The position numbers and the translations under genes are program-made. From Saprospiraceae bacterium (GTDB lineage: Bacteria > Bacteroidota > Bacteroidia > Chitinophagales > Saprospiraceae), in assembly GCA_020628475.1 (NCBI GenBank), contig JAHDFB010000002.1, positions 21,483 through 85,482 on the forward strand: a stretch of 64,000 nt of DNA, read 5' to 3'. This document shows positions 18,184-27,414 of the stretch, piece after piece; within the stretch, counting starts at the first letter, position 1, and every line of letters begins with the position of its first letter. The notes beneath the pieces are model-generated. The model was not told the DNA's origin. It worked only from the letters and a program-made list of their open reading frames with translations, and did not search any database.

Positions 18184-21162
18184 TTACGCGACGACACTAT
18201 AGCGGACATCTTCTACATAAGCCTGCCTTTCTATACGCATCACCTCTATACTCAAAAATCCAAACTCTTCGACAACCTTGCCCACAATCTTATAAATACC
18301 TTTTCCTCGGAAAGGATAGGTCTTGGCCACTGGTGGAAAATGTACGGTATCAATCCAAGCGCCATAATAATCCAAAAAGGTGCCAAATTGCATGCGCTTT
18401 TGATTGGAAGTAGTAGTATTCTTCACCGTGATTAGATAACCAAAAATAGTAATGACTTTATTTTTGTAGGCTTCCAAATTCTTTGACGCCACCACATTAT
18501 TCGGCACAAAATCTTTCAATAAAAGAAATGGATGACACAAAGGAAAGCCCAACAATTCAATTTCATCAAAGGCATTTTCCAAGGTTTCCACTTTGAATGC
18601 TGGCAATGTGAAAGCATGTGGCGTATATCCAAACAACTGTTGTTGATCCCCCTTAAAAGGACTGGTATTTAATCGATGATGTGCGTTCCACAATAAAGTT
18701 CGTTTATCCAAACCCGTAAATCGAAAAGCATTGATGCGAATCAAAATATCCAATTGCTGAATACTGATCAACACTCGATCTAAAAAATCGTCTAAAGAAC
18801 GAAAGGCTCCTTGTTCTTTACGATCCTCAATGATTCTCTGAGCAACATTGACCTCCAAGCCCTGTAATAAATGCATCCCCAGATAAATATCATCCCCATA
18901 AAGCCAGGTGTAATAAAAACTCTTATTAACACAAGGAGCATTGATATTTCCACCCAATCTACGCGCCTCATGAACATATAATTCCGTCCTGTAAAATCCT
19001 CCACCATTATTGATCACTGCCACCATATATTCCAACGGATAGTAACATTTCAAAAACAAGCTCTGATAACTTTCTACGGCGTAAGATGCACTATGTCCTT
19101 TCGCAAAGGCATATCCGGCAAAACTTTCAATCTGACGCCAAATGTCAAAGGTCGTCTCATCCGGATAGTTCTTGGCTCGGCAATTCGAAATAAATTTTTC
19201 TTTAACCTTCTGAAATTCCTCTCTAGAGCGATACTTTCCACTCATCCCTCGACGCAATACATCCGCTTCGCCCAGATCCAAACCAGCAAAATGATGCGCT
19301 ACTTTGATCACATCTTCTTGATAGACCATCACGCCATAGGTCTCCGGCATAATCTTTTGTAAAATAGGATGCGCCAATTTACGTCGATCTTCATCCTTAT
19401 GTCGCATGATATATTCCCGCATCATACCGCTCTTTGCTACCCCTGGTCGAATAATCGAACTGGCCGCCACTAAGCCATGATAATTATCTACACCCAACTT
19501 CATAAAGAGCATACGCATGGCAGGTGACTCCACATAAAAGCAACCAATACAATCTGCCAAACTGATCATGCGGTTGATTTTATCATCCCTGAAAAATGGT
19601 TTTACATCATGTATATCGATCAGAGCATCATTCGGTTTATTGACTCTGACAAGCTGCAAAGCATCCTTTATTTTTCCCAGGCCTCTTTGTCCTAATATGT
19701 CGTATTTATACAATCCAACATCCTCCGCAACAACCATATCAAACTGCGTCGTAGGAAAACCCTTCGGTGGTAAATCCGTTGCCGTAAAATAATGAATCGG
19801 TCGCTCGGAAATAATAATCCCTCCTGCATGTATACTCAGATAATTCGGCATCCCTTCTATTCGTTTGGCATACACAAGCACTAACTGAGACAACTTATCC
19901 AACTGCTCAAAACTAAATTTTCCACTGCTTAATTTATCCATTTCATGCTTCGGCAAACCAAAAACCTTCCCCAATTCACGCACCGCAGCACTATGCTTGA
20001 ACGTATTATACGTTGCTAATAAAGCAACCTGCCCCTCTTGACCAAAGCGCTCAAATATATAACGCGTCACATCTTCACGGTCTCTCCAAGAAAAATCAAT
20101 ATCGAAATCTGGCGGACTCGTCCGATACAAATTCATAAAGCGCTCAAAATAGAGATCCAACTCAATAGGATCTACATCCGTGATTCCCAATAAATATGCG
20201 ACGATACTATTCGCCCCACTCCCTCGTCCCACATGATAATACCCTTTGCGCTGTGCATAGTCCACGATATCCCAATTCACCAAGAAAAAAGGAACAAAAT
20301 CCATCTTCTCGATCATTTCTAGTTCCTTCTTCAATCGAGACTGTATCGTATCATTAAGCGTTGGATAACGATATTTCAAACCCTTTGCACATAAGTCCTT
20401 GATCAGTTGTTTGTCCTCTGCCTTATTCCCCGAATAGCTCCATTTGTTTTGATGAGGTCGATCCTTCGAAAAATCAAAATCTATACAACACTGATCCAAC
20501 AAACGCTGTGTATTATCAAGCATCCAAAGATCATTTCTGTATGCCTCCTTCAAGTCTTCCATCCGAAGGTACAAGTCCTTTTCGGAAGCCTGTTGTTCTG
20601 GAGTCAATTTGCTCAATAAGGTATTATTGTCAATCGCTCGAAGTAATCGATGTGTATTGAAATCCCGTTTATTTCTAAACGAAAAACTATTCAGCGCGAC
20701 CAACTTGTCCCGATACTTCGAATACTCAGAAAAAGGCAACTTTGATAATTCAAATCGATTGACACCTATGTATTCGTATGCTTCGAAATGCGTTTTATTC
20801 AGTGATCGTACTTGTTCAAAAGGGTAAATAACATAAACGTCCTCCATCGGAGGGGTACTCTCCGGAAAATCTGTTTTCGCGTGTTTATGTTGAGACAAGA
20901 AGGCATTAATGTTCTGAAAACCTCTATTCGTTTTAGCTAGGGTCAAATACAGTTGTCTAGGTCCTGCCCTGAAATCAACGCCCAAGATTGGCTTGATCCC
21001 TTTTGACTTCGCCACACGTACAAAATTCAGACAAGCCGACGTATTATTGACATCTGTTATGGCAACACATCTTGCTCCATCCGCAACCGCCATATCAACA
21101 AGCATTCGCTCCGAAATCGTACCATATCGCAAACTATAATATGTGTGACAACATATATACAT
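18184..21162 (-). CDS. dnaE2: DNA polymerase III alpha subunit-like, DnaE2-type (error-prone candidate)
   Basis: C-family pol catalytic motif PPDFDIDFSWRDR; YHVGRGSGANSIVAYLLGITDVDPI; GYAFAKGHSASYAVESYQSLFLKCYYP; OB-fold C-terminus; 993 aa; ATG overlaps upstream stop (TGATG). Confidence 0.88.
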   Translation of the reverse strand: MYICCHTYYSLRYGTISERMLVDMAVADGARCVAITDVNNTSACLNFVRVAKSKGIKPILGVDFRAGPRQLYLTLAKTNRGFQNINAFLSQHKHAKTDFPESTPPMEDVYVIYPFEQVRSLNKTHFEAYEYIGVNRFELSKLPFSEYSKYRDKLVALNSFSFRNKRDFNTHRLLRAIDNNTLLSKLTPEQQASEKDLYLRMEDLKEAYRNDLWMLDNTQRLLDQCCIDFDFSKDRPHQNKWSYSGNKAEDKQLIKDLCAKGLKYRYPTLNDTIQSRLKKELEMIEKMDFVPFFLVNWDIVDYAQRKGYYHVGRGSGANSIVAYLLGITDVDPIELDLYFERFMNLYRTSPPDFDIDFSWRDREDVTRYIFERFGQEGQVALLATYNTFKHSAAVRELGKVFGLPKHEMDKLSSGKFSFEQLDKLSQLVLVYAKRIEGMPNYLSIHAGGIIISERPIHYFTATDLPPKGFPTTQFDMVVAEDVGLYKYDILGQRGLGKIKDALQLVRVNKPNDALIDIHDVKPFFRDDKINRMISLADCIGCFYVESPAMRMLFMKLGVDNYHGLVAASSIIRPGVAKSGMMREYIMRHKDEDRRKLAHPILQKIMPETYGVMVYQEDVIKVAHHFAGLDLGEADVLRRGMSGKYRSREEFQKVKEKFISNCRAKNYPDETTFDIWRQIESFAGYAFAKGHSASYAVESYQSLFLKCYYPLEYMVAVINNGGGFYRTELYVHEARRLGGNINAPCVNKSFYYTWLYGDDIYLGMHLLQGLEVNVAQRIIEDRKEQGAFRSLDDFLDRVLISIQQLDILIRINAFRFTGLDKRTLLWNAHHRLNTSPFKGDQQQLFGYTPHAFTLPAFKVETLENAFDEIELLGFPLCHPFLLLKDFVPNNVVASKNLEAYKNKVITIFGYLITVKNTTTSNQKRMQFGTFLDYYGAWIDTVHFPPVAKTYPFRGKGIYKIVGKVVEEFGFLSIEVMRIERQAYVEDVRYSVVA

Positions 21163-21992
21163 CACTGATTAAATAAATCCAATTGATCGTTTTGCTTTCG
21201 TTTTCTAGCCGTTGTTTCACCCATACCCTGCAACTCCAACTCCTGATAAAAGATGTATTCAAATTCTTTTTTAAGTTGTTTTCCTACAGGTTTCAGCACC
21301 GCAACATCTTTATTCCTTCCAGATTTTATCGCGGTAGATATCGGATATGCATTGAACTCATGATCATCAAAAGGCTGCATCATCGCCGTTACCTCACTGA
21401 GTGGAAGATCCTTATCCAACCATCGACCCTCATCTTCTTCTGCCAGAATCAGCGGACTCCTATGGTGCGGAATTTTCTGTAATAGGGATGTTGGTGGTGT
21501 TGTAATAATCGCAAAACTTCTTGTAATTTCTCCACTTTGTTTATCGATCCATTCATCCCAAATACCCGCCATCGCAAACGGCCGTTTGTGATGTCTTCTA
21601 TAAACCAGATAAGGCTCGCTCAATTTCTTCGTTGTAGAGCCTTCTACAAAAGCATCCGCGATGACCAAACAACGCTGTGATCGGATGGCCTTTCGAAACA
21701 TGGGTTTCTCTATAATCCCCTTCGCGCCTTTATAGGCCGGATCATTTTCTTTATTGTGATTGCCCTCACTGCGCGCATTAATCACATAAGTCTTTTTGGT
21801 CGCCCAAGAAGGCGTAAAACCAAATCTAAACAACTGAGCTTTCTTCGGTTCATCACTTGTGATCACCAAGGCCTCATCATTCGTACTCACATTCGGATTT
21901 AACTCAAAACGATCCAAAATTTCCGATACATCGATTTGAAATTCCTTCTCAATAACTTTTAACTTCGTTATGACAGCGTATCTTCCACACAT
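21162..21992 (-). CDS. SOS response-associated peptidase (SRAP/YedK/HMCES family)
   Basis: MCGRYAVITK N-terminus with catalytic Cys2; FGFTPSWATKK; NARSEG; RCLVIADAFVE; SFAIITTPP; HHRSPLIL. Confidence 0.95.
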   Translation of the reverse strand: MCGRYAVITKLKVIEKEFQIDVSEILDRFELNPNVSTNDEALVITSDEPKKAQLFRFGFTPSWATKKTYVINARSEGNHNKENDPAYKGAKGIIEKPMFRKAIRSQRCLVIADAFVEGSTTKKLSEPYLVYRRHHKRPFAMAGIWDEWIDKQSGEITRSFAIITTPPTSLLQKIPHHRSPLILAEEDEGRWLDKDLPLSEVTAMMQPFDDHEFNAYPISTAIKSGRNKDVAVLKPVGKQLKKEFEYIFYQELELQGMGETTARKRKQNDQLDLFNQ

Positions 21993-22012
21993 ACTATTCT
22001 TATTTTATTGTA

Positions 22013-23224
22013 TTAAGCCGTTCGATGAGCCAACACGATCGGCGGCTCTCCATTAAATGGATTCATCATTCCTCCGATGCTCTTCGCCCCCATCGTAGAC
22101 GCACGAATCACACTACGACTTCCATATTTATTACGAATCACATCCATAGCCTGGTATAAATTGGCCGTACATTGCGTATTCTCAAAGAGGCTCATTTGAT
22201 AATTACCCGATACTAAACTACTAAATCGAACTCCAACCAAGCGTATAAGCAATCGCTTATTATACAATTGGTCAAATAATTCCAGCGTTTTACTGAGTAA
22301 ATTATGATCGGCCGAAGTATAAGGAATCTTTGCTTGCTTGGTATGTGTATTAAAATCTGAATATCGAATCTTGATGGTAATACAAGAAGTCAATTTCTGG
22401 CCATTTCTCAATTGAAAGGCAAGGTTTTCCACCATTGCACTGATCAAAGTCTTCAACTTCTTCACATCGGTTGTATCTCGACCAAATGTTCGCTCATTGG
22501 AAATAGATTTACGTTCGTGATATTGAACCAACTGACTATGATCGATTCCATTGGACTTTAACCAGATCGATTTTCCATGTTTGCCAAATACCGACTCCAT
22601 CATTTCAACAGGCATTTCTTGCACTGTTGCGACCTTTTTGATCCCCAAATGACAGAGCGTCTGAAAGGTTTTATTCCCCACCATCGGAATTTTCTTAACC
22701 GATAATGGAGCTAAAAAAAGCTTTTCATAACCCGAGTCGATTTTAATTTGATTATTGGGTTTTGCCTCTCCGGTAGCTACCTTCGATACTGTTTTATTAA
22801 TCGAGAGGCCAAAGGATATGGGCAATCCCGTATCGCGAATAATCTGGTGCCTCAACTCTTTGGCAAATTTATAACAACCAAAATGTCGATCCATTCCTGT
22901 CAGATCCGCATAGAATTCATCTATACTGGCTTTCTCCAAGACAGGTACTCGCTCCTTCAAAATCTCGGTAACCGCCTTCGAATACTTCGTATAGGTTCCA
23001 GCATTTCCCTTGATAACAACCGCCTCCGGACATAATTGTCTTGCCATTTTCATAGACATCCCTGAGTGCACACCAAAGGGCCGCGCTTCATAGCTCGCTG
23101 CTGATACGACCCCTCGATCTCCGGTTCCTCCTACCAAAATCGGGATGTTTTTCAAGCGGCTATCCAACAATCGCTCCACAGACACAAAAAAGGTATCTAA
23201 ATCTAAATGTAATATTGACCTCAT
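22013..23224 (-). CDS. dinB: Y-family DNA polymerase (DinB/Pol IV-like)
   Basis: MRSILHLDLDTFFVSVERLLD; VVSAASYEARPFGVHSGM; EKASIDEFYADLTG; SFGLSINKTVSKVATGEAKP. Confidence 0.95.
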   Translation of the reverse strand: MRSILHLDLDTFFVSVERLLDSRLKNIPILVGGTGDRGVVSAASYEARPFGVHSGMSMKMARQLCPEAVVIKGNAGTYTKYSKAVTEILKERVPVLEKASIDEFYADLTGMDRHFGCYKFAKELRHQIIRDTGLPISFGLSINKTVSKVATGEAKPNNQIKIDSGYEKLFLAPLSVKKIPMVGNKTFQTLCHLGIKKVATVQEMPVEMMESVFGKHGKSIWLKSNGIDHSQLVQYHERKSISNERTFGRDTTDVKKLKTLISAMVENLAFQLRNGQKLTSCITIKIRYSDFNTHTKQAKIPYTSADHNLLSKTLELFDQLYNKRLLIRLVGVRFSSLVSGNYQMSLFENTQCTANLYQAMDVIRNKYGSRSVIRASTMGAKSIGGMMNPFNGEPPIVLAHRTA

Positions 23225-23238
23225 GAAACTACAATAGA

Positions 23239-23314
23239 TTGGTAATAATTACAAATAAATGGAATATTTCCAACTTTATAGTAATTTTTACCAAAAAATT
23301 GGAAATATTACCAA
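23239..23314. promoter_or_regulatory. Four operator-like imperfect palindromes in the divergent dinB / S24-regulator promoter
   Basis: TTGGTAATAATTACAA (23239-23254), ATGGAATATTTCCAA (23259-23273), TAGTAATTTTTACCAA (23279-23294), TTGGAAATATTACCAA (23299-23314); centres about 20 bp apart. Confidence 0.65.
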
Positions 23315-23333
23315 AAATCAATATTTTTGATAT

Positions 23334-24095
23334 ATGGATCTCCCGATAGAATGTCAAAGACTCAGAATCGTTCGCGAAAGCTTAAACGAAACGCAAAGCT
23401 CGTTTGCGAAAAAACTAAACATTGGTAATAGTACGACTGATTTTGAGCGCGGTAGAACCAAACTTAGCGGTATACTTGTCCTCAAACTGCTCAGCGAGTA
23501 CCATATAAACCCCTTATGGTTATACGGTCAAAGCGAGCAAAAACACCTCAATCCAAATGCCCTCGAATTGCACCCAAAAGTCGTCACGATCAATGATACC
23601 GGCTACGAAAACATCCTCATGGTCAATGAGAAAGCAGCTGCAGGATACAGCGGCAACCTAAGTAACCCAGCTTATTATAAAGAACTCCCAGCCTTCTCCT
23701 TTCCCCTAGCGGAATATCGCAATGCCACCTTCCGAGGATTTCAAGTCGAAGGATTCAGTATGACACCGATCATACAACCTAGCGAATGGATTATCACCAA
23801 AGCCATTGCGAACATCGAACAAATCAAGGATGGTAACATCTATGTTATCGTGGAAAATGAAGGTATCCGGATCAAAAAAGTCATCAATAATAGTTCCAAT
23901 CAAACACTCAGTTTGATATCCATCAATCCCGAATACGCCCCAGATGTTATTCCCTATGCACAGGTGCAGGAAATCTGGGAATATCACAGTAAACTCACCA
24001 AAGAAATCGCCCATCAATCCCCGAATAAGAAGCTAGAAGAAATGCATGCCGATATTAAGACCCTGCAAGAAGAGGTCGCCAAACTCAAGCAATAA
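23334..24095 (+). CDS. LexA/CI-like transcriptional regulator (HTH + S24 peptidase)
   Basis: N-terminal HTH (LRIVRESLNETQSSFAKKLNIGNSTTDFERGRTKLSG); AAAGYSG cleavage-like segment; EGFSMTP nucleophile Ser and IRIKKV Lys. Confidence 0.85.
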   Translation: MDLPIECQRLRIVRESLNETQSSFAKKLNIGNSTTDFERGRTKLSGILVLKLLSEYHINPLWLYGQSEQKHLNPNALELHPKVVTINDTGYENILMVNEKAAAGYSGNLSNPAYYKELPAFSFPLAEYRNATFRGFQVEGFSMTPIIQPSEWIITKAIANIEQIKDGNIYVIVENEGIRIKKVINNSSNQTLSLISINPEYAPDVIPYAQVQEIWEYHSKLTKEIAHQSPNKKLEEMHADIKTLQEEVAKLKQ

Positions 24096-24102
24096 AAAAG
24101 CA

Positions 24103-24606
24103 CTACAAAGGAATCTGGCCCAACTTTTTCAAATCAACTTTTGTACTAAATCGATCCAATAATAATCGGAGTTTCGGATGAATATACGACTGACAAAAAG
24201 CCGCTTCCGGTCGCCTATACAGATAATTTAACCACTCCTCTTTGTTCTCCTTAAAATCATTAAACATCAAGACCTCGGTAATGATTTTCTTATCAAAATC
24301 AGTCTGCAAGGCACGAAGAATCTCCACACTTTCCATACACTGTTCCTCTGAGAAAACATACACCGCCGAACGATACTTCTCCCGAAAAGCATGCTCAGAC
24401 GTACTCGCATGGGTATATACATGAATCTCTATCAAATCCTTCAAACTGATTTCAAGCGGATCAAAAGACACCAAAACCGCTTCCGAAAAAGTCTCTTGCT
24501 TTCCAAAAGAAGCAATCCAACCCTGCCGCACCGCATTAATACCGCGCAACGACTGAAATACGCCTTCCGTACACCAATGACAACCACCTCCCAAACCTAC
24601 TTTCAT
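24103..24606 (-). CDS. msrA: peptide methionine sulfoxide reductase MsrA-like
   Basis: GLGGGCHWCTEGVFQSLRGINAVRQGW (GCFWC-type motif), HASTSEHAFREKYRSAVYVFSEEQ. Confidence 0.8.
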   Translation of the reverse strand: MKVGLGGGCHWCTEGVFQSLRGINAVRQGWIASFGKQETFSEAVLVSFDPLEISLKDLIEIHVYTHASTSEHAFREKYRSAVYVFSEEQCMESVEILRALQTDFDKKIITEVLMFNDFKENKEEWLNYLYRRPEAAFCQSYIHPKLRLLLDRFSTKVDLKKLGQIPL

Positions 24607-24904
24607 ACACGATAAATTTACCCTACTGTAAAGCTATTATTATTCTCCATATGGTTTAAAAGGGGGATTGCCAAGCTCCTATCGTCGCTTGCCACCGAGC
24701 TATGCAGGGGTTCGCCGAGCTCCGTGCTACGCACCAGTACTTCGTACTGCCCTTTCTATCTCTATCCCAAAAGAAACCACACGTTTATCCACGATTCAAA
24801 AACCTAGGTATATAAGAACTCGATTAAAATAAACACTCCGATTATAAAAAAGATCTTATTCTTTATATCTTAACACCGAAATAAAAACTCAAACGAAAAT
24901 ATCC

Positions 24905-25315
24905 ATGAAATTTAATGCTCAAAACTTACATCTTGCCAATGATTATATAATCAATAAGATCGTAGAAAACCCCCAAAATGTAAACGAAGAACTATTCACA
25001 ACGGCCAAAGCCATTTATGACGATAGAGCACTCCATTCTTACAGAAAACAAGCGTTTATATCTAAATATCCCGCTTTAAAAGACCAAGTCAAAGATGCAT
25101 TGAAGCGTGGCGAATCTATCGAAAGTCAAATCAAATTTATGGTCGACCATGGCATGCAGGAATCATTTGCAGAAAATTTAGTTGTAGAATTAGATTTCAG
25201 TGTTGAACAGGAATCACAAGAGGCCGTCAGTAATAATCGAAATATGCTTTGGGGAATCCTTGCTATCATACTGTTTGTAGCAAAATGTTCCGCAATAGCT
25301 CTTTCGCAACGATAG
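24905..25315 (+). CDS. hypothetical protein with C-terminal transmembrane segment
   Basis: 136-aa ORF; C-terminal MLWGILAIILFVAKCSAIALSQR. Confidence 0.55.
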   Translation: MKFNAQNLHLANDYIINKIVENPQNVNEELFTTAKAIYDDRALHSYRKQAFISKYPALKDQVKDALKRGESIESQIKFMVDHGMQESFAENLVVELDFSVEQESQEAVSNNRNMLWGILAIILFVAKCSAIALSQR

Positions 25316-25349
25316 AAAGTTAATGCAGGTACCGGTGTCACTATGCATT

Positions 25350-25961
25350 TTACGTTTCCATCATTTTATTAATCTTTGGTTGTACGATCCAAATACCCAC
25401 TGGATAAAACCAAATCATAAAAAACTCGCCTGCGAAGTCTCCGAAGTGAACTTCTCGTTGCAACTCTACCGTTTTAAATACCTTCGCTACAAAATACAGA
25501 GAATGGAAAATACAAAACATGGAAAAAAGGTGTAAAAGAAAAATTACTCCAAAAAGTCCTCCAATCCACTCAATAAATGGTTCAAAAATCGATTCCGGAT
25601 TTGAACTGGATAATACATGAAACATCCCACTAAAGAAGCTAATAAATAGAATCAAATATACTAGTGGAATAAAAAAGAATAGCTTAAACCGTTTCACATT
25701 CATTTTTACATGGTCAGGAAGCTTTTTCTGCAATCCAATCGCTATAGACCATAACCAAGCAAAAAGGATACCCATCGATAAAATCATAATCAGTGGAATG
25801 AATTTCCAATACTGAATCATCATGGCTATATCCTCAGGACCTGATGAAACCACAAAGTTGGACATCATCATTCCCATCATTATACATTGAAAAATCATGG
25901 GTATTGCAAAGTTCAAAAGAAAAATTTGCCAATGTTTTGCCTTTAAAAATATGTTTATCAT
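25350..25961 (-). CDS. hypothetical multi-pass membrane protein
   Basis: 203-aa ORF, about 4-5 hydrophobic segments. Confidence 0.6.
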   Translation of the reverse strand: MINIFLKAKHWQIFLLNFAIPMIFQCIMMGMMMSNFVVSSGPEDIAMMIQYWKFIPLIMILSMGILFAWLWSIAIGLQKKLPDHVKMNVKRFKLFFFIPLVYLILFISFFSGMFHVLSSSNPESIFEPFIEWIGGLFGVIFLLHLFSMFCIFHSLYFVAKVFKTVELQREVHFGDFAGEFFMIWFYPVGIWIVQPKINKMMET

Positions 25962-26158
25962 AGCCGTATTTACTTCAGTTGAATGAATCGATCCTTCTTG
26001 TCATTGTTTTATTGTTCGCTCCTATTGTCCCCCTTTTTCCATACCATGCGGGTATGTAAAGTAAAGAGTATTATATTTTGAGATAAAACAATTTGAATTA
26101 AATTTAACAAGTAAAACACGGTGCATCGATAAAAACGGAACTTATTCTATCAAATAAT

Positions 26159-26734
26159 ATGAAAAATCAAATCTGGTATACGGCTCTAGAATGCTTTGAT
26201 GCGGATAGTCCCTACGAGTTTAGCTGGGAAAAGTATAAAGCTTGGTCCAAATTGACCCATTTATCCGAGTTGGTATCTCTGGATGGATTGCTCCATGATT
26301 TAATATTTGAACCAGATTACAATTCAATGGAAGATTGGGAATTTATCATTACTGAAGGTGAATGGATCACTCCATTTTTCAATTCTTTGGAGTATGTACT
26401 TGAAAAAACAAAAGACATCCCCTATTTCAATTTATTAGCCGTTCGAAAAAGTCCGAATAAAACGAAACTGGGCATTTCTGATGTCTTCGAATTTGTCGGA
26501 TACGACCTCATTGAAAAAGACGGAAATATCAGTGCCTTAACAAATTGCGGTGGATTTGACGAATCTTTTTTACCGAGTGATCTGAACGAATTTGGATTAA
26601 TTTCAGATTGGACATTGGCCAAAAAAATTCAAGCAGATTTAATCGAGCATAACCCCGAGGAGCATCACGCTGATTGCTATTTGTATGAAGTGTGGAGACA
26701 TCAATCGATCGGAAGAAAAAATAAACCCCTCTAG
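26159..26734 (+). CDS. hypothetical protein
   Basis: 191-aa ORF, soluble acidic composition. Confidence 0.55.
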   Translation: MKNQIWYTALECFDADSPYEFSWEKYKAWSKLTHLSELVSLDGLLHDLIFEPDYNSMEDWEFIITEGEWITPFFNSLEYVLEKTKDIPYFNLLAVRKSPNKTKLGISDVFEFVGYDLIEKDGNISALTNCGGFDESFLPSDLNEFGLISDWTLAKKIQADLIEHNPEEHHADCYLYEVWRHQSIGRKNKPL

Positions 26735-26749
26735 TGTCCAAACGATTTA

Positions 26750-27283
26750 TCACTCAAAGGATCGTCGTTTTAGATCCTTTCGCTTCAGAATACTAGGAGC
26801 TAAGCGAACATATTCTTTTTCTTGAAGATCATAGCCTAATCCACGGTAAGCATGGTCATATGGGCAGGCTGGAAAGTCAGGAAAACCCTCCCTCCACTCA
26901 TAGCGTTCGACATCAAATGTATCGGCTAAAATCTTGCGCATACCGTACTGTCTTCGAATGGTAAACGCCTCATCCATCGATGACAAGCTTTGTACGGTTA
27001 CATTCACCAGTTCTGCATAATCTCCTCCTCTCAATCGATCCCATATATCAAAATCCACATCCATCACAGCTTTGAGCTTTGCTGCTGGTGCTGCAATGGC
27101 TAAAAGATATCGACCTTCATCTTCTATATGATATATAGCATCTACAAACAGTGTCGAATCTGGACCAAAGCATATCGGTTTTTCAGGGATACATAACTGT
27201 CCTTCTCGAAGTATCAATCGATCTTGATACCCTCTTTCCAGTAATTTGTTTTTGATATTTTCGATCAGAGATTTATCTGACAT
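26750..27283 (-). CDS. hypothetical protein
   Basis: 177-aa ORF upstream of ccmF on the same strand. Confidence 0.6.
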   Translation of the reverse strand: MSDKSLIENIKNKLLERGYQDRLILREGQLCIPEKPICFGPDSTLFVDAIYHIEDEGRYLLAIAAPAAKLKAVMDVDFDIWDRLRGGDYAELVNVTVQSLSSMDEAFTIRRQYGMRKILADTFDVERYEWREGFPDFPACPYDHAYRGLGYDLQEKEYVRLAPSILKRKDLKRRSFE

Positions 27284-27414
27284 ATTAAAATACTCTTAGC
27301 ATCATCTATACATTCCTATGCGCTAGGAACTCGGAAGGCTTGTCGCGCCGACAGGCGTGATGAGCGTGAGCGAAACCTGTAGAACTCCGCCCCTGAAAGG
27401 GGAGCGCCCTAATC

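Noticed and set aside
18184-24095. Prophage or phage lysogeny module (because of the CI-like S24 regulator)
   Set aside because: No integrase, terminase, portal, tail or att-like repeats; gene content fits DNA damage tolerance instead.
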